From: Blastobasis lacticolella
Lineage: Eukaryota; Arthropoda; Insecta; Lepidoptera; Blastobasidae
Direction: 5' to 3'
Length of the DNA: 64,000 nt
Assembly: GCA_905147135.1 (NCBI GenBank)
Contig: LR990057.1
Coordinates: 2,046,001 to 2,110,000 of the forward strand
Shown here: positions 1 through 10,497 of the stretch, piece after piece
How the letters are laid out: each line of letters begins with the position of its first letter
How positions within the stretch are numbered: the stretch's first letter is position 1
Program-made: the position numbers and the translations under genes
Notes under the pieces: generated by a model
The model's input: the letters and a program-made list of their open reading frames with translations, nothing else
Told to the model about the DNA's origin: nothing
The model's database searches: none

Positions 1-262
1 ATAACAAATAATCGTGGACAAATTCACACACAGCGCCATCTAGCCCCAAAGTAAGCAAAGCTTGTATTATGGGTGCTAGATAACTGATAAACTACTTATA
101 CATATACTTTTAAATACATACTTATTATACATAGAACACCCAGACCCGTAACAGAAATTAAAATTCATCATTTCAATTTCTGCCCGGCCGGGAATCGAAC
201 CCGGGACCTCTTGCAGACCTTGCAGTGGCAGATCGGCATGTGACCACTGAACCACTCAGGTC
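1..262 (-). mobile_element. SINE-A copy, tRNA-Gly-like
   Basis: Nearly complete copy of SINE-A, cut by the window start. The tRNA-like head lies at about 185-262 on the minus strand and carries a B-box-like GGTTCGATTCC and an A-box-like GTTCAGTGGTC. The body runs left to the conserved AGATGGCGCTGTGTGAATT end near 30-50. The cloverleaf half matches the known tRNA-Gly(GCC) pattern (TGCCACGC anticodon arm, CCCGGGTTCGATTCCCGG T-arm in better copies), so the family is a Pol III-type tRNA-derived SINE. In this copy the anticodon region is disturbed by a short duplication (gcagaccttgcagtggcaga). Confidence 0.85.
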
Positions 263-961
263 GTCAAATTTACACAAACCACAAACATATTACGTTATGG
301 CTTAAAAAGCGTTTGGATCACTGATCTCCAACAATACAGGTATTATTTGAGGTGGCTCGAGTGGCCAGGCTCGACTCTAGAGTCGCGAAACAACAACAAA
401 AAAGTAAAAAGCAAAAAAAAATATTAAACTGCACAAACCTAGGACCATACTCCGTCTACTGCACAAACAAATTCAATATTGATAATTTGTGGGTGGCGTA
501 GAAGGCGATACCATAGATACAGAAACACTATTTTTGAATGCTCACCTGAATCAAACGGTATTTATTTGGTTTTTCAGTATAACAAGAAGATATGTACAAA
601 CTATTTCTACGAAAAGTCAAAATTTTGGTCACAAAAAAAACGGCGCCCTCACAGTCTGAGATCTGCTAGTGCAGTATACAGAAACCAATAAGTAGTAAAC
701 CTCAAACCTCAACCTATCCTGACTTCGGACCGTCTCCGGTTTCCTTTTCATCCGTAGTGTATCTAACTCTTTTTTAACTCTGGTGGTGGGTTGATGTCCT
801 GCCTTTTGTACTTCTCGATAGACAGCTGTGACAGATACATAGATTGTGACACCTTTATAAAAACCTGAGGCGCACTGAAAACTAGCGCCACTGCGTCAGC
901 CGTGGCATTATCCTGAATACGCATTTAGATACATACTCAATACTCAAATATATAGATATAT
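263..961. other. Unassigned AT-rich stretch
   Basis: No family or gene recognised. It holds A-rich runs near 395-425 and one short open frame at 479-691 with no recognisable motif. The part abutting 962 may be 3' untranslated sequence of the neighbouring RTE element, but I cannot show this. Confidence 0.4.
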
Positions 962-2660
962 TTATATATCACTCATACCACAACATTTAGTAAAAATAAC
1001 AAAGAGAAAATAAAACCTGCCACGGATGTATTCATTACGTACTCGGTCGAGCGGTGTAACTCCGCACATCCAGCGCAGCATTTTCATTTCGTTGGCGTGG
1101 AGTTCGCGAATATGTTTCGTCAACGCTGGCCATGTCTCGCAGCTATAAATGAGACATGTCCTGAATTTCCGCTGAGATGGCATCGAGCACAATGCAAAAC
1201 CAGTAAGGGCTCAGCACAGAACCCTGGTAAACACCTACAGTAATCGGGAAGGGATTAGTAAGGCCTACGATGGTTTTGACGACAGCTCCAGTATTGGCAT
1301 TCATGTCCTGTATAATACAAATGTACGCCTCCGGCACAGACTTTGCTCTCAGAGCCCACCAAATTATATCCCGAGGGACACTGTCGAAAGCCCTCTGCAG
1401 CTCGAGAAATGCGTAATGCAACGGTTGCTTCCTACTGCAATGGGACTCCTAGAGGACCCTTAGAGCAAAGACTGGATCCATGGTGCTGCAGCCTGGCCTG
1501 AAGCTGAATTGGCATTCCGACAAGGAGCATTCCTGGTGAAGTCTCTGGTAAATAATCCGTTCGATTAGCTTCATTGTGTGGCTCATAAGTTTGATACCTC
1601 GATAGTTGCCGCACTCTTGCACACTGCCCTTTCCTTTATAGATTGGCGTGATAATATTTACGCGCCATGCATCAGGTATAAGCCCCGTAGCTACAATCAT
1701 GTTGAAAAGTTCAGTGAGCAAGAATACGCCCCGGTACTATGCTGTGTAGTGAGGCAATCCCCCTGGATGATCTTGCACTGGGATACGTGACCGATGTGAC
1801 GTCTTCGGATTAGCAGATAATCGATCTGTGATTGGTGCGGGCCACTTCTATAGGTGATGACGTGTTCTGGTCTTTTCTGGAAGAATGTGTTGACTACGGC
1901 CAAGTCAGCTGCCAGTGAGGTTCGGAGAATTTTTTCTCCCTCACTGTTTCGCTGACCGTAGCCAAAGCCACCGTGCACCCGACCGAACTCCTCGCTCCTC
2001 TGGCCTACATGTCCGTTGAGGTCTGCACCAACCACAATCTGTTCAGAGGATGGTATACGCCGCAGGGTATTTTCAAAACTGTTCCACAAGTCAGTTTTTT
2101 CGGTGTCGGCGCAGCCGGACTTTTGTTATACACTCAAATTGCGCCTAGATCACCATGAGTCGATCGCTCACCCTGTTCACCTCCAAAATGCCGTTTCGGA
2201 ACTCGTCGCTCACCACAATAGTGACTCCATTCCTCCCTTCTGCGGACCCGGTGTACAACAGCTTGTATCTCTGCCCGATTTCCCTAGACTTGGAGCCACG
2301 CCACCTCATCTCTTGCAAGAATGCCACCTGAACGCGGCGCCTGTGCAACAAGTTGGCCAGCTCTCGAGACCGGCCGGTCTGAGAACCAACGTTCAGGGTG
2401 GCGAAGCGGAGCTTCCTACTACTTAACGCTAAGTTCTTTAACCCTGCCCGCGCATTAAGTGCAATAAACATATTTTACTTTTATCTCTTTCACTTTTATA
2501 AAAGCTCCCTTGTAAACAACCATGCGTAAGTAATGTGGGTAATTCATCGCTAACGTATTCAGCAGACGCATTCGCAGCACACACTGGCCTAACTTGATTA
2601 GGTGGCGTGATTCGGCCGTGATGGATGACTCTGTTGCCAAGCCCTGTTTGCATGAAGCTT
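962..2660 (-). mobile_element. Decayed RTE-clade LINE
   Basis: A non-LTR retrotransposon reading right to left, in several frames. At 2145-2430 is an apurinic-like endonuclease start (FATLNVGSQTGRSRELA..., then FLQEMRWRG with the usual catalytic Glu), and at 1790-2089 its second half (VGADLNGHVG, then SQIDYLLIRR). The RT starts at about 1721 (ITPIYKGKG, then NYRGIKLMSH) and continues at 1143-1421 (LQRAFDSVPRD, then GVYQGSVLSP). A C-terminal piece follows at 962-1160 (LIYSCETWPALTKHIREL, then MKMLRWMCG). These blocks are typical of RTE elements. Two internal deletions are evident: the endonuclease-RT linker near 1725-1790, and the YxDD block between about 1143 and 1165. Frameshifts and stops show it is dead. 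Confidence 0.85.
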
Positions 2661-2862
2661 GTTGGTCAATACTTTAGTATTATTGCCCTTGTGTCTGCCA
2701 GAGCAGGGGCTTGATTTTTAATTTCATACGTACCTATATGAAATTAAATCGTAAAATCGTATACGAATTCTCAATTCTCCTATTTTTCAAATTCATATCG
2801 ATGTCTTATTTTAACGAATGATCCATACCACTCGAATTCGAATTCTATCGGTATAATGCACG

Positions 2863-3167
2863 ATTGCACGAGGGCCCGGGGTCCGCCTTGCCCATGCTCT
2901 AGGACAAATCCTCCAAGGCAGATCAGATAATTTATAGTGAATAGACTTCTATCTGACCTCCGTAACCCTGCTACCAGGGGAACCTGAACAGATTAAATCA
3001 TGGTTACACATCCAGTCGCCTGTTCATCATGATATGTTCCCCGCCTAAGAGCCTTCAAATAACGTACTCAGAAAAGAGTAATTGGTACATGGCCGCAGTG
3101 GGATTCGAACCCGGTACCTCTCGCCGTTACGAGTCGTTTACTTTAACCCCTTGGCCACCGACGCTCC
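2863..3167 (-). mobile_element. SINE-B copy, tRNA-like head
   Basis: SINE-B on the minus strand. The tRNA-like head is at the right (3092-3167: GGCCAAGGGGTTAAAG, then a GTACCGGGTTCGAATCCCACTGCGGCC type B-box region). The body contains the conserved CTGGTAGCAGGG and TCTGACCTCC blocks. The left end is in the GGCCCGGGGTCCGCCTTG segment that precedes the family's (GATGAT)n tail. Slightly truncated on the tail side. Confidence 0.85.
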
Positions 3168-3539
3168 TCTCTTAACAATTAAAAACCATAATTAAATAAG
3201 CTCTCATGACTAACTTAACGTAAACACATCACTGTCTCAACCTAATGCCACAGAGACCATAATAGCAGTAACTAAATATTGATTAGCTCGAACTCGCTAC
3301 ACTGGTATTAGTGCTCTCTGTAATAAAATATGCATCAGTGTGAGGTAGGTTAGTAACGACATTATTTTTATATATCGGTGCACCAAAATAAGTAGATTTA
3401 ATACGGCAGCCCAAGACATGTTTTTAAAGCTTAAATTTTGTAATTTTTATCAGCTTAATGACTCACACAACACTTTAAAAAGTTTGTTGCCGTAATTTTT
3501 CATACTGTATTTATAATCAAAATTATTAAAATTGACCCA
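3168..3539. other. Unassigned stretch
   Basis: AT-rich DNA with no open frame, tRNA-like head or inverted repeat that I can assign. Confidence 0.4.
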
Positions 3540-3622
3540 TACGCAATTGTGCCACCTGATGGAAAGTGGTCACCACCGCCTGTGGACATCAGCAATACCA
3601 GGGTTGTCCGCCTCTGAAGAGC
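3540..3622 (-). mobile_element. LINE 3' tail fragment (CR1/jockey type)
   Basis: Very short 5'-truncated LINE end on the minus strand. It has the common 3' block seen as CCACCTGATGGAAAGTGG then CCGCCTGTGGACATCAGCAA on the plus strand. It abuts the SINE-B piece that starts at 3623. Confidence 0.7.
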
Positions 3623-3826
3623 ACTAACCGATGTTCTTACAGTGAAGTAAAACTTCGCGATGAAACCTGCACATTCAGGCGGCTGGATGTGTCACCATGA
3701 TCCATCCAATCTGATCAGGTTCCACCGTGAACAGGGTGACGGAAGTCAGATGGTCATGACCATGGTCAAGGCGGACTCCAGCAATTCGCGCGCGAGACCA
3801 CACCCAACATTTAAGCCAAGATGACC
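3623..3826 (+). mobile_element. SINE-B 3' part
   Basis: Headless SINE-B: starts at ACTAACCGATGTTCTTAC and runs through GATCCATCCAATCTGATCAGG and CATGGTCAAGGCGGACTCC to the tail AACATTTAAGCCAAGATGA. The tRNA-like half is missing, being replaced by the LINE tail to the left. Confidence 0.8.
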
Positions 3827-4214
3827 ATTGGAGCCTTCAAGAAACGAATTCCATGTATTTGTTAAATACCCTCGGAGATGTCCACGGGCTTCGATGATCA
3901 TGTTTCTCGTTTGCCTTGCTCTAATCATTACATATCATAAGACAAAGTTTCACGCCACGTCACGTGACGTTTTGTCAGTCTGTTTATTCGCGATAAACAC
4001 AAAAAGTACTGAACTGATTTTTATGCGGATTTCACGAATAGAGCACTCTGGTTTATGAGTAAGCCGGGGCGGGTCGCTACTATAAAAAAAAGGACCGATA
4101 CTGTCACGGGGTGTCAGTATGGTGAACCCTGATACTGTACAACGAGTCTCAGGGTCCCGAGGTCCAAGTCTTTGCCAACGGTATTAGAACGGCACATCTA
4201 TTGCGTGGCAAAGG
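3827..4214. other. Unassigned stretch
   Basis: Includes a short run resembling the dispersed 'accgattt...' type repeat (4005-4030) and an A-run near 4085. No gene seen. Confidence 0.35.
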
Positions 4215-4345
4215 TCGCTGCGGTCGGCAAGCCTCAAAAAACAAAATGGTCACCCATCCAGTTCCCAGACTCTGCATGCGTTGCTTAACATTGGTTATCG
4301 ATCTCACAGATACGCTGCCACTAGACGGAGCCGCTTTTATAAAAT
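4215..4345 (-). mobile_element. 5S-rRNA-like repeat, copy 1
   Basis: Read on the minus strand, this contains AATGTTAAGCAACGCATGC and CTGGATGGGTGACCAT, corresponding to the 5S rRNA internal promoter (box A AAGTTAAGCAACG and box C GGATGGGTGACCG). It is preceded by TAGTGGCAGCGTATCTGTGA, which also precedes the second copy at 43.3 kb. The shared flank outside the 5S-like core points to a dispersed 5S-derived (SINE3-like) element and not a stray 5S pseudogene. Ends are uncertain. Confidence 0.65.
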
Positions 4346-4739
4346 CATATACAAGCATTGTATTAATGCGCTCATAATATACTTTATTACTGTTTGAAAA
4401 TTGAGTCCAAGTAAAAGCCTTAGAAAAAACTCTTGTAGAACGCTGATTAACATTGTAAGCCTCTGGTTACAAGTTGAGTAATTATGCCTTGTAAGTTAAG
4501 AATAAACAGCATTGCCATTAAAACTTGATGACGAGCCATGTCTAGACTAGGTATAGATTTATGAATTGTTGTGATACTCAAAAGGGTTTTGTACAATTTC
4601 ATTGTGTAATAAAAGTGTAATGAGAGGCGATCGCTCTGATATAACTACACTGGTAAACTAAAAGATCGACCCTAGGTTTGTTGCCCGACTTTTCGAATAA
4701 AATTTTGTATAAAATAATGGTTATCATTTGAAATCACCT
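4346..4739. other. Unassigned stretch
   Basis: AT-rich, no assignable repeat or coding sequence. Confidence 0.35.
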
Positions 4740-4845
4740 TTAGTGACGAAGCAATTGAATGGCTGACTTCGCTTGATTTAAATTTGTAGTTGAATGTGTT
4801 TCTCGTATATTGTATTTGTGCCATACGAATAAATAAATAAATCAT
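4740..4845 (+). mobile_element. Probable LINE 3' end
   Basis: Ends in CATACGAATAAATAAATAAATC, the AAAT-repeat tail typical of the non-LTR elements in this window (the LINE at 62.5 kb ends the same way). No coding remnant remains. The 5' limit is a guess. Confidence 0.4.
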
Positions 4846-4981
4846 TTGAAATGCCTAGGAGTATTTTTAAGAATATGGCTTTTGGATTAAAGGTATGCGG
4901 TTGGGGTCTACGATGCCACTAGACATATAGTACGCAGATACTCAGACACACACGTTTAACTACACCCCAAAGTTTTCGTTG

Positions 4982-5052
4982 TTTTTTTTTTGGTTGAGAC
5001 AAACAAGCAAGCGGGCCACCTAATGGAAAGTCACCGCAGCCTTTGGAAAACA
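4982..5052 (-). mobile_element. LINE 3' tail fragment
   Basis: Poly-T at 4983-4992 followed by GGCCACCTAATGGAAAGTCACCGCAGCCT: the 3' block and A-tail of the CR1/jockey-type LINE in reverse. Only about 70 bp inserted. Confidence 0.65.
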
Positions 5053-5378
5053 GCAACAAAAATAATTGAAAAATCGATTGCCTGTATTGAAAATACACGC
5101 ACAACAATCAATCAACCACAAATAATAAACACCGGATGTATTCTTGCAGTATCTACATCACACATCTCTGTAAATACAGGCTTTGGCCACCGTGTGAACA
5201 AACATAATGGTATGTATCGATTCCCGGTTTGTGGGTCAGTATCAGTAATGGACCATTGGTCGCGAGACCACAGTATAGCAGAGACCAGTAGGATGTTTAC
5301 GTACAAAATGTCAATACGCGATTATGTGTTTGATAAGCTCGGAGTCTAAGACTCTAGGTCTTACGATGTGCAGAACTA

Positions 5379-5672
5379 AAACTAGGAACAGGCGCTCCGT
5401 TTTGGTAGGAGCCGACCAACCGTCAATTGCAGTTCTTCTTCTTCTAATCAAGTCGATGGACTTAACTTAATTGCAGTTGTTACTAATCCTTACGCTGCAT
5501 AAATACGTCGCTTTTGGGTGCGGGAGAAGTGGTCGGACGTCCGACCAAGGTCGGCTCGCTAGCGCATTCGGATTAATCCCATAGCGATTTTTTTAGTACA
5601 TCGTAAGGATTTGTATCGACTGCAACTGATTGTTGGTCGGCTCCAGCTAAATTGGAGCGTCTGTTACTAGTA
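5379..5672. mobile_element. Inverted-repeat element (MITE)
   Basis: Left arm 5381-5432 and right arm 5620-5671 are inverted copies: GGAGCCGACCAAC on the left matches GTTGGTCGGCTCC on the right, and the outer CGCTCC matches GGAGCG, with scattered mismatches. A second, inner inverted pair (ATCCTTACG near 5485 and CGTAAGGAT near 5602) means most of the 290 bp can fold. No coding capacity. Target duplication not clear. Confidence 0.75.
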
Positions 5673-5685
5673 TAAGGTTAATATG

Positions 5686-5938
5686 ACGACCTGAATGGTT
5701 CATTGGTCAACACGCAAGAGGTCCCGGTTTCGATTCCCGGCCGGGCATAAATTGAAATGATGAATTTTAATTTCTGTTACGGATCTGGGTGTTCTATGTA
5801 TAATAAGTATGTATTTAAAAGTATATAAGTACTTTATCAGTTATCTAACACTCATAACACGAGCTTTGCTTACTTTGGGGCTAGGTGGCGTTGTGTGAAT
5901 TTGACGGCGATTACTTATTTATTATTATTTATTTAATA
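5686..5938 (+). mobile_element. SINE-A copy
   Basis: Head at 5688 (GACCTGAATGGTTCATTGG) with B-box-like GGTTTCGATTCCCGG, then the body through GGGGCTAGGTGGCGTTGTGTG and a TTATTTATTATT tail. The anticodon-arm region is shortened relative to the 55.2-kb copy. Confidence 0.85.
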
Positions 5939-5984
5939 TAGGTTCCAGAGCTGTGACGCTGAAGTAGCAGTGTGCAGGTCATGT

Positions 5985-6180
5985 AGCTCGCAGAATCGAT
6001 GGCTGATGGCTTTAGTTGTGACAACGTGAAAGGTGAAAAGGTTTTTATGGTGTCGGCAACGCGTGAGTGTTGGCCCTGGTCAATAAGCTGACGTCCATAG
6101 GCTGCGGTGACAGCTTACCATCAGGCAGGCCGTAAGCTTGTTAGCCACCTTAGTGGTATAGAAAAGTGCTTGTAGTCGCA
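5985..6180 (+). mobile_element. LINE 3' end (jockey/CR1-like, 'AGTGGTATA' tail)
   Basis: Degenerate C-terminal and 3' region of the same family as the 12-kb copy: GGTGAAAAGGTTTTTATGG, then CCATAGGCTGCGGTGACAG, CATCAGGCAGGCCGTAAGC and CACCTTAGTGGTATAGAAAA. Coding frame broken. Confidence 0.7.
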
Positions 6181-6261
6181 ACCCGGGACAGCCCCAGCGA
6201 GATGAAAGGACGCCTTCGTCAAGGGATATTAAGTTGTTGATGTTTTTTAACACCTACCTAT

Positions 6262-6345
6262 ATCTTGATTGACTGGAAGACAAGGCAATTTTAGCTTTAA
6301 GTTCGACATTGTACCAGTTAGTGCATAAAATTTTAAAAATTGAAG
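6262..6345 (+). mobile_element. LINE 3' untranslated fragment
   Basis: GACTGGAAGACAAGGCAATT then TTTAGCTTTAAGTTCGACATTG and TTAGTGCATAAAATTTTAAA. The same segment occurs at 48420-48515 and, reversed, near 63150. A 3'-end fragment without coding sequence. Confidence 0.6.
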
Positions 6346-6639
6346 TAAATAAATATTTATTGAGTTGAGATGATGATATTCATTCATCATGGGATGTTTT
6401 TCAACACAGTTGAGGAAAAATCGTAAACCAAAACGTACTTGTGAAATGAGACTTTACACAGGGATTTTTTGCGCAAGCACTGAAAACTTTGCTTACAATT
6501 AAATTTTCTTAAAGAAAAATTTTGTGTCATTATTGGCATCCCATCGCATTTGCGATTCAGTCAATGTCAAGTGGATTATATTATGAATATCTCTGTTATT
6601 TCTAGTATAACCAACAAATTCAGACAACGCGGCACGGTT

Positions 6640-6800
6640 TCTACTGCAATAGGAGTGGAATGATCAATATATTCTGGATGCCTTCAAGGGTAGATTGAAT
6701 AGGCTGTTCCTAGACAAGCATGCTCCATCATCGGCCGCATCGTCACATACCACCAGGTAAGGTGACGGTCAAATGCCTGGCTAGACAATTAAAAAAAAAT
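6640..6800 (+). mobile_element. LINE 3' end ('LFLDKHAPSSAA' type)
   Basis: Short stretch encoding a C-terminus like DAFKGRLNRLFLDKHAPSS, then CACATACCACCAGGTAAGGTGACGG and an A-run at 6789. This is the common terminus of a lepidopteran CR1/jockey-like LINE, 5' truncated. Confidence 0.65.
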
Positions 6801-7030
6801 CACACAAGCACTTATCTTACTTTTTATTTTAAAAAGAGAAGTTTGTTTTTTATTTTTATTATGATTTTTTTTCTTTTCGTATTTAATATGGCTATATTAA
6901 TTACCAAAATTATAAATTGCAGTTTTGTAATTGGCACTACAACTTAATAATGTAACCTTTTTAAAAATAATGCATATGCTGTAAAACTGTGAATAATAAT
7001 AAATAAAAAATTAATATCACAGAATATCTT
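6801..7030. other. Very AT-rich spacer
   Basis: Homopolymer-rich sequence without an assignable repeat. Confidence 0.4.
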
Positions 7031-7196
7031 GATCTTAGGCCAGTCGCATATGCTCGTTTTGCTACTTAGGTTTCCGAATACGAAATTCAACTTCGACCAA
7101 TCAGGATTCGAAACTTCATGTTACAATTCATGCAGGGTTTTGATTGGTCTTCGGAAACCTGACCAGAAAAACCAACGTACGCGGCAGACCTTAAGA
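7031..7196. mobile_element. Inverted-repeat element (MITE), copy 1
   Basis: The left 42 bp (from TTAGGCCAGTCGCATATGC to AGGTTTCCGAA) pairs imperfectly with the right 44 bp (from TTCGGAAACCTGACCAG to GCGGCAGACCTTAA). A related element with the same 'CCAATCAGGATTCGAAA'-like core lies at 23030-23200. No ORF. Confidence 0.6.
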
Positions 7197-8137
7197 ACGG
7201 CACATTAAATACTTCCTCACGTTTCCGACATGAGTACCTATTCAATGAATAGGTTCCTTTATGCAAAATTCTAACTCTACAAAGTCAATACCTCATCGGT
7301 GGCGTGGGGGCCGGATCGCTCTTTTCCCTCAAATATGGTTGAATTGGACGATGGCTGGGCCCTGCGTTATACTCGTGAACGGGTGCTGCCTTGGTGGGCT
7401 GGCTTACTCTTGCTGTAGTTTTAGGTGGTTTTTCTTAATTATACTAGACATACCTATATAATATAATATAGCGTTCCGGCTCTGCCTGGCATTGTCGAGC
7501 ACGGTTCGGTCGTGGTTGGCGAGGGATACGTTTATCTACGGCCATAGGGCGGTCAGCGTGTCACTATGTGTTTCCTTCCTACTTTCCTACACCTCCTTTT
7601 TGACGATTGAAAGAGATATTTATTTATTTATTTAACAGTTTATTGTGCACAATAACATTGTGTGCAATGTCCTAATCAATCAAGAAATTTTGAATTTTGA
7701 ATTTTTTGAACATCTAAGCCTAGCCATGTGATGTGGTGTGGCCATGACCTCAAAGCACAAGCAACAGAACCCGAACTTAATGAAAACGTGCCTAATTGCT
7801 ACATGAAATAATAATGTAATTAAAATCTCAGCTAGTCGAGTGTCGTCATGCTTTAGAGGCGGCAAACACGGCGCCTCCGGTTTCCGTCGCCCTCCTTCGT
7901 CATTGTCGGGCGAATTTTCCAGAAAATCGAGGCAACAGTTAATATTATTCAATGAGTAAAGCGTGGCAACACCGAAGGTTTGATATTTAATACCGCGAGG
8001 AAGTAATTAAGCTTTACTTAATCTATTGGCGCAGGAAATACATACGGGTTCTGTGTGAGTACAACGTTTAGAGATACCGTGTGGTGCTGTCAGAATTGAA
8101 TATAGCAAAGACTTCGTAATGGAGGATTTTCAAACAG
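7197..8137. other. Mixed spacer
   Basis: TTATTTATTTATTTAAC near 7620 followed by inverted GTGCACAATAACATTGTGTGC looks like a reversed LINE 3' tail. The rest is unassigned. The open frame at 7261-7461 shows no recognisable motif. Confidence 0.35.
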
Positions 8138-8393
8138 TTAGAGCTCGTCTAGTCTAAGATGACGCGCCCCACTACTTAGTTAGTTGATTTCGATGTGTGA
8201 GTGCAAATATTGATAACGACACTTCATCTGTGTGGGAGCCAGTGAACGACGCGTGCTCCTACGTTTGAATCTTACCGGCAACTGAATGACCAATTACAAC
8301 GGCATTTGTATATGTATTGCGTCCATATTTTAAACTTGCTTGTGTGCGTTAATGCGATAGTGGGGCGCGTCATTTTAGATTAGACGAGCTCTA
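8138..8393. mobile_element. MITE with GAGCTCGTC terminal repeats
   Basis: Terminal inverted repeats of about 35 bp: left GAGCTCGTCTAGTCTAAGAT then GACGCGCCCCACTA; right TAGTGGGGCGCGTCATTTTA then GATTAGACGAGCTC. Each end is flanked by TA (8139-8140 and 8392-8393), as for Tc1/mariner-type insertions. About 250 bp, non-coding. Confidence 0.8.
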
Positions 8394-9484
8394 CTAAGTA
8401 AACAGTGAAGTTCGGCACTGCCTCACTAGATGGCACAGCTTAGACAGGATTTTCAAGTATGGAATGTGATAACGAAAGTTACCCGGAAAGGTGTTTCGTG
8501 AAAATATACTAAGTTTTACCTAGTACCTTTTCTGAGAAGCAAGAGCAAAATTTGTATATTTTTATACATCTAATTTTGATTTATTTTTGGGAATCGTGTC
8601 TTATTAACGCCACCTTTTACAGTTACAAAACAATATTTTTTTTAATCGGCTCTCTGAAAATCACCTATTCAGCCATTCGGGGCTGAAACTTTGGGAATGT
8701 GGTGCCGCTGTTCCGCGTTGTGCCGGTGTTCGACAGTTCTCCAATAACTTTCTAAAAAGCTTACAGACACGGACAGCAGGCACGTTCCTTGGGCAAAGGA
8801 TAAGCCATCCAACGAGGCAGCGCAACCAGCTTTCTGGTCGTAATCCCGGAGGTAAGCGGTGTAAACGGCGTCTTCCTTTATCTTCTTTATTATAAAATGA
8901 TTTTTTTGGACTTTCGAAAGAAACTATAGCCTATGTTACTTCCTGATCACTGCAGCTCTCTGTAGGTCAAAAACTTTTTGAAATCGGTCATGAAATTTTT
9001 GAGTTTATCCATTATAATTAATAATTTTATTTTCTCTTTACAGTATTAGTATAGACCTATTTCAAAAACAGTTTTCTCAGCAACTAAACAGCTATAAAAT
9101 GTATCCGTCTCTCTACGGAATTCCCCACCACGATTCCTTCGATTAGATTTCCTAACACGATTTCGCAGCCCTTCACATCGAAAGCCTGATCCATTTAACA
9201 TAGGTAACACCTACGTAAAAAGCCGAGTTCACTGAACCCCACAGCGGTGTGTCCCACTTATTACGGCAAAGGATAATTTGTCTTCGTCAAGCCCTGGCCT
9301 CGTACTAGCTGTGGGGTAAATGGCGCATTCACCGGTCGCGACCACCGGATTAATCCAGTTTGCGATTGAGTTATTGATTCACTTTGGACAGATATAGACT
9401 GCCCAAAGTCCGTAGTCCGTACATACGCTAATAATGGTAACGAGTTGTAAGTATGCGGACAATAGTACAAAATTTCGTGCAAGC
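8394..9484. other. Unassigned stretch with dispersed repeat
   Basis: 8915-9065 resembles a widespread insect dispersed repeat (AAACTATAGCCTATGTTACT, AAATCGGTCATGAAATTTTT, CAGTATTAGTATAGACC). Its transposon class is uncertain. The remainder is unassigned. Confidence 0.4.
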
Positions 9485-9740
9485 ATTTTTTTTTATATTA
9501 TCCGGCAGACAAACAGGCATGCGGGCCACCTGATGGAAAGTGGTCACCGCCGCCTATGGACATCAGCAACACCAGGGGAGTCACCAATGCGTTGCCCGCC
9601 TCTGAAGAGACCTCTAATATACCTCTTGAACGATCCCATGTCATAGTCCAAAGGAAACACTATGGCTGGGAGCTCATTCCACATCCGAATCGTACGAGCG
9701 AGAAACGTTCTTTCAAACCTTCGCGTGGTGACCAACAGAG
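9485..9740 (-). mobile_element. LINE C-terminus and 3' end (CR1/jockey type)
   Basis: The minus-strand frame at 9544-9735 encodes RRFERTFLARTIRMWNELPA, then VFPLDYDMGSFKRYIRGLF: the conserved C-terminal block of a lepidopteran CR1/jockey-like LINE (F-x-R-T-x-R-x-W-N-x-L-P). The 3' block CCATCAGGTGGCCCGCATGCC and an A-tail (poly-T at 9486-9493 on plus) follow. 5' truncated, so not functional. Confidence 0.8.
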
Positions 9741-9764
9741 GGTCTACGTAGTATTCATAAATTC

Positions 9765-10235
9765 ATTTTGTAAATTCATCTATTTGGACAATTAACACAC
9801 CGACATCTAGCTCTAAACTACGAAAAGCGTGTATTATTTGTGCCAGCGAACTGATAGACTACTTATAATCGTCGTCGTCCTAGCGCTTATCCCGGCCTCT
9901 GCCACGCCTCGGGTTCGCTTTCGTACTTAATCTTCTCCACTTCGCCCGGTCTTCGGCATCCTCTCGTCGTAAGCCGTTGGCTCTCGCATTCGACTCAGCG
10001 ATGTCGATCCATCGCTTCTTGGGTCGCCCACGGGGCCTCTTTCCTGATGCCGGCAGATTCAGGCACCTATTTCCCACATATCCCTGAGGCTTACGCAACA
10101 CGTGACCAAACCAGCGCCGACGAGCCTCCGCTATAGACTACTTATAATATATACTCATATAACAAGCAGACCCGTAAGAGAAATTAAAATGCATGCAGCA
10201 GCATGTTAACCAACTGAACCACTCAGGTCAGTTTA
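9765..10235 (-). mobile_element. SINE-A copy split by an RTE fragment
   Basis: SINE-A body at 9777-9869 and 10133-10235, interrupted by the RTE piece at 9870-10132. The head side is short (ACTGAACCACTCAGGTC at the right end). The T-arm/B-box region has been lost. Confidence 0.75.
9870..10132 (-). mobile_element. RTE-type LINE 3' fragment with 16-bp target duplication
   Basis: The minus-strand frame at 9880-10101 ends an RTE-like polyprotein: GKRPRGRPKKRWIDIAESNA, then DAEDRAKWRRL. The tail on the minus strand is GGACGACGACG. It sits between two copies of ATAGACTACTTATAAT (9854-9869 and 10133-10148), a 16-bp target-site duplication, inside a SINE-A copy. Heavily 5' truncated. Confidence 0.85.
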
Positions 10236-10435
10236 GCATGGTTACCTGAATCAAATCAAACCAAACCTGGGCTGTCCCAAACCAAGTTTCCATCGATGTA
10301 AACAAATGGAAAAATTAAAACAGTTATTGGTGATTTGTAGATCGTTGTGGTTATTTGTTTACAAAATTGAAGCGAAATTAGTGGCCCATGGTGTGGATTC
10401 ACTTCCTGTTCGTTTGTGTTAACGGATTTTTTGGC
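10236..10435. other. Unassigned spacer
   Basis: No repeat or gene assigned. Confidence 0.35.
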
Positions 10436-10497
10436 CTTATCGTCACTTACCACCAGGTGAGATGGCCTGGCCAGCCTGGCTAGTTCAATAAAAAAAA
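10436..10497 (+). mobile_element. LINE 3' tail fragment
   Basis: CTTATCGTCACTTACCACCA then GGTGAGATGGCCTGGCCAG and an A-run: the terminal piece of the same LINE type as 6640-6800. Confidence 0.55.

Noticed and set aside
2016..2426. 136-codon plus-strand frame
   Set aside because: Antisense to the RTE endonuclease remnant, whose motifs are clear on the minus strand.
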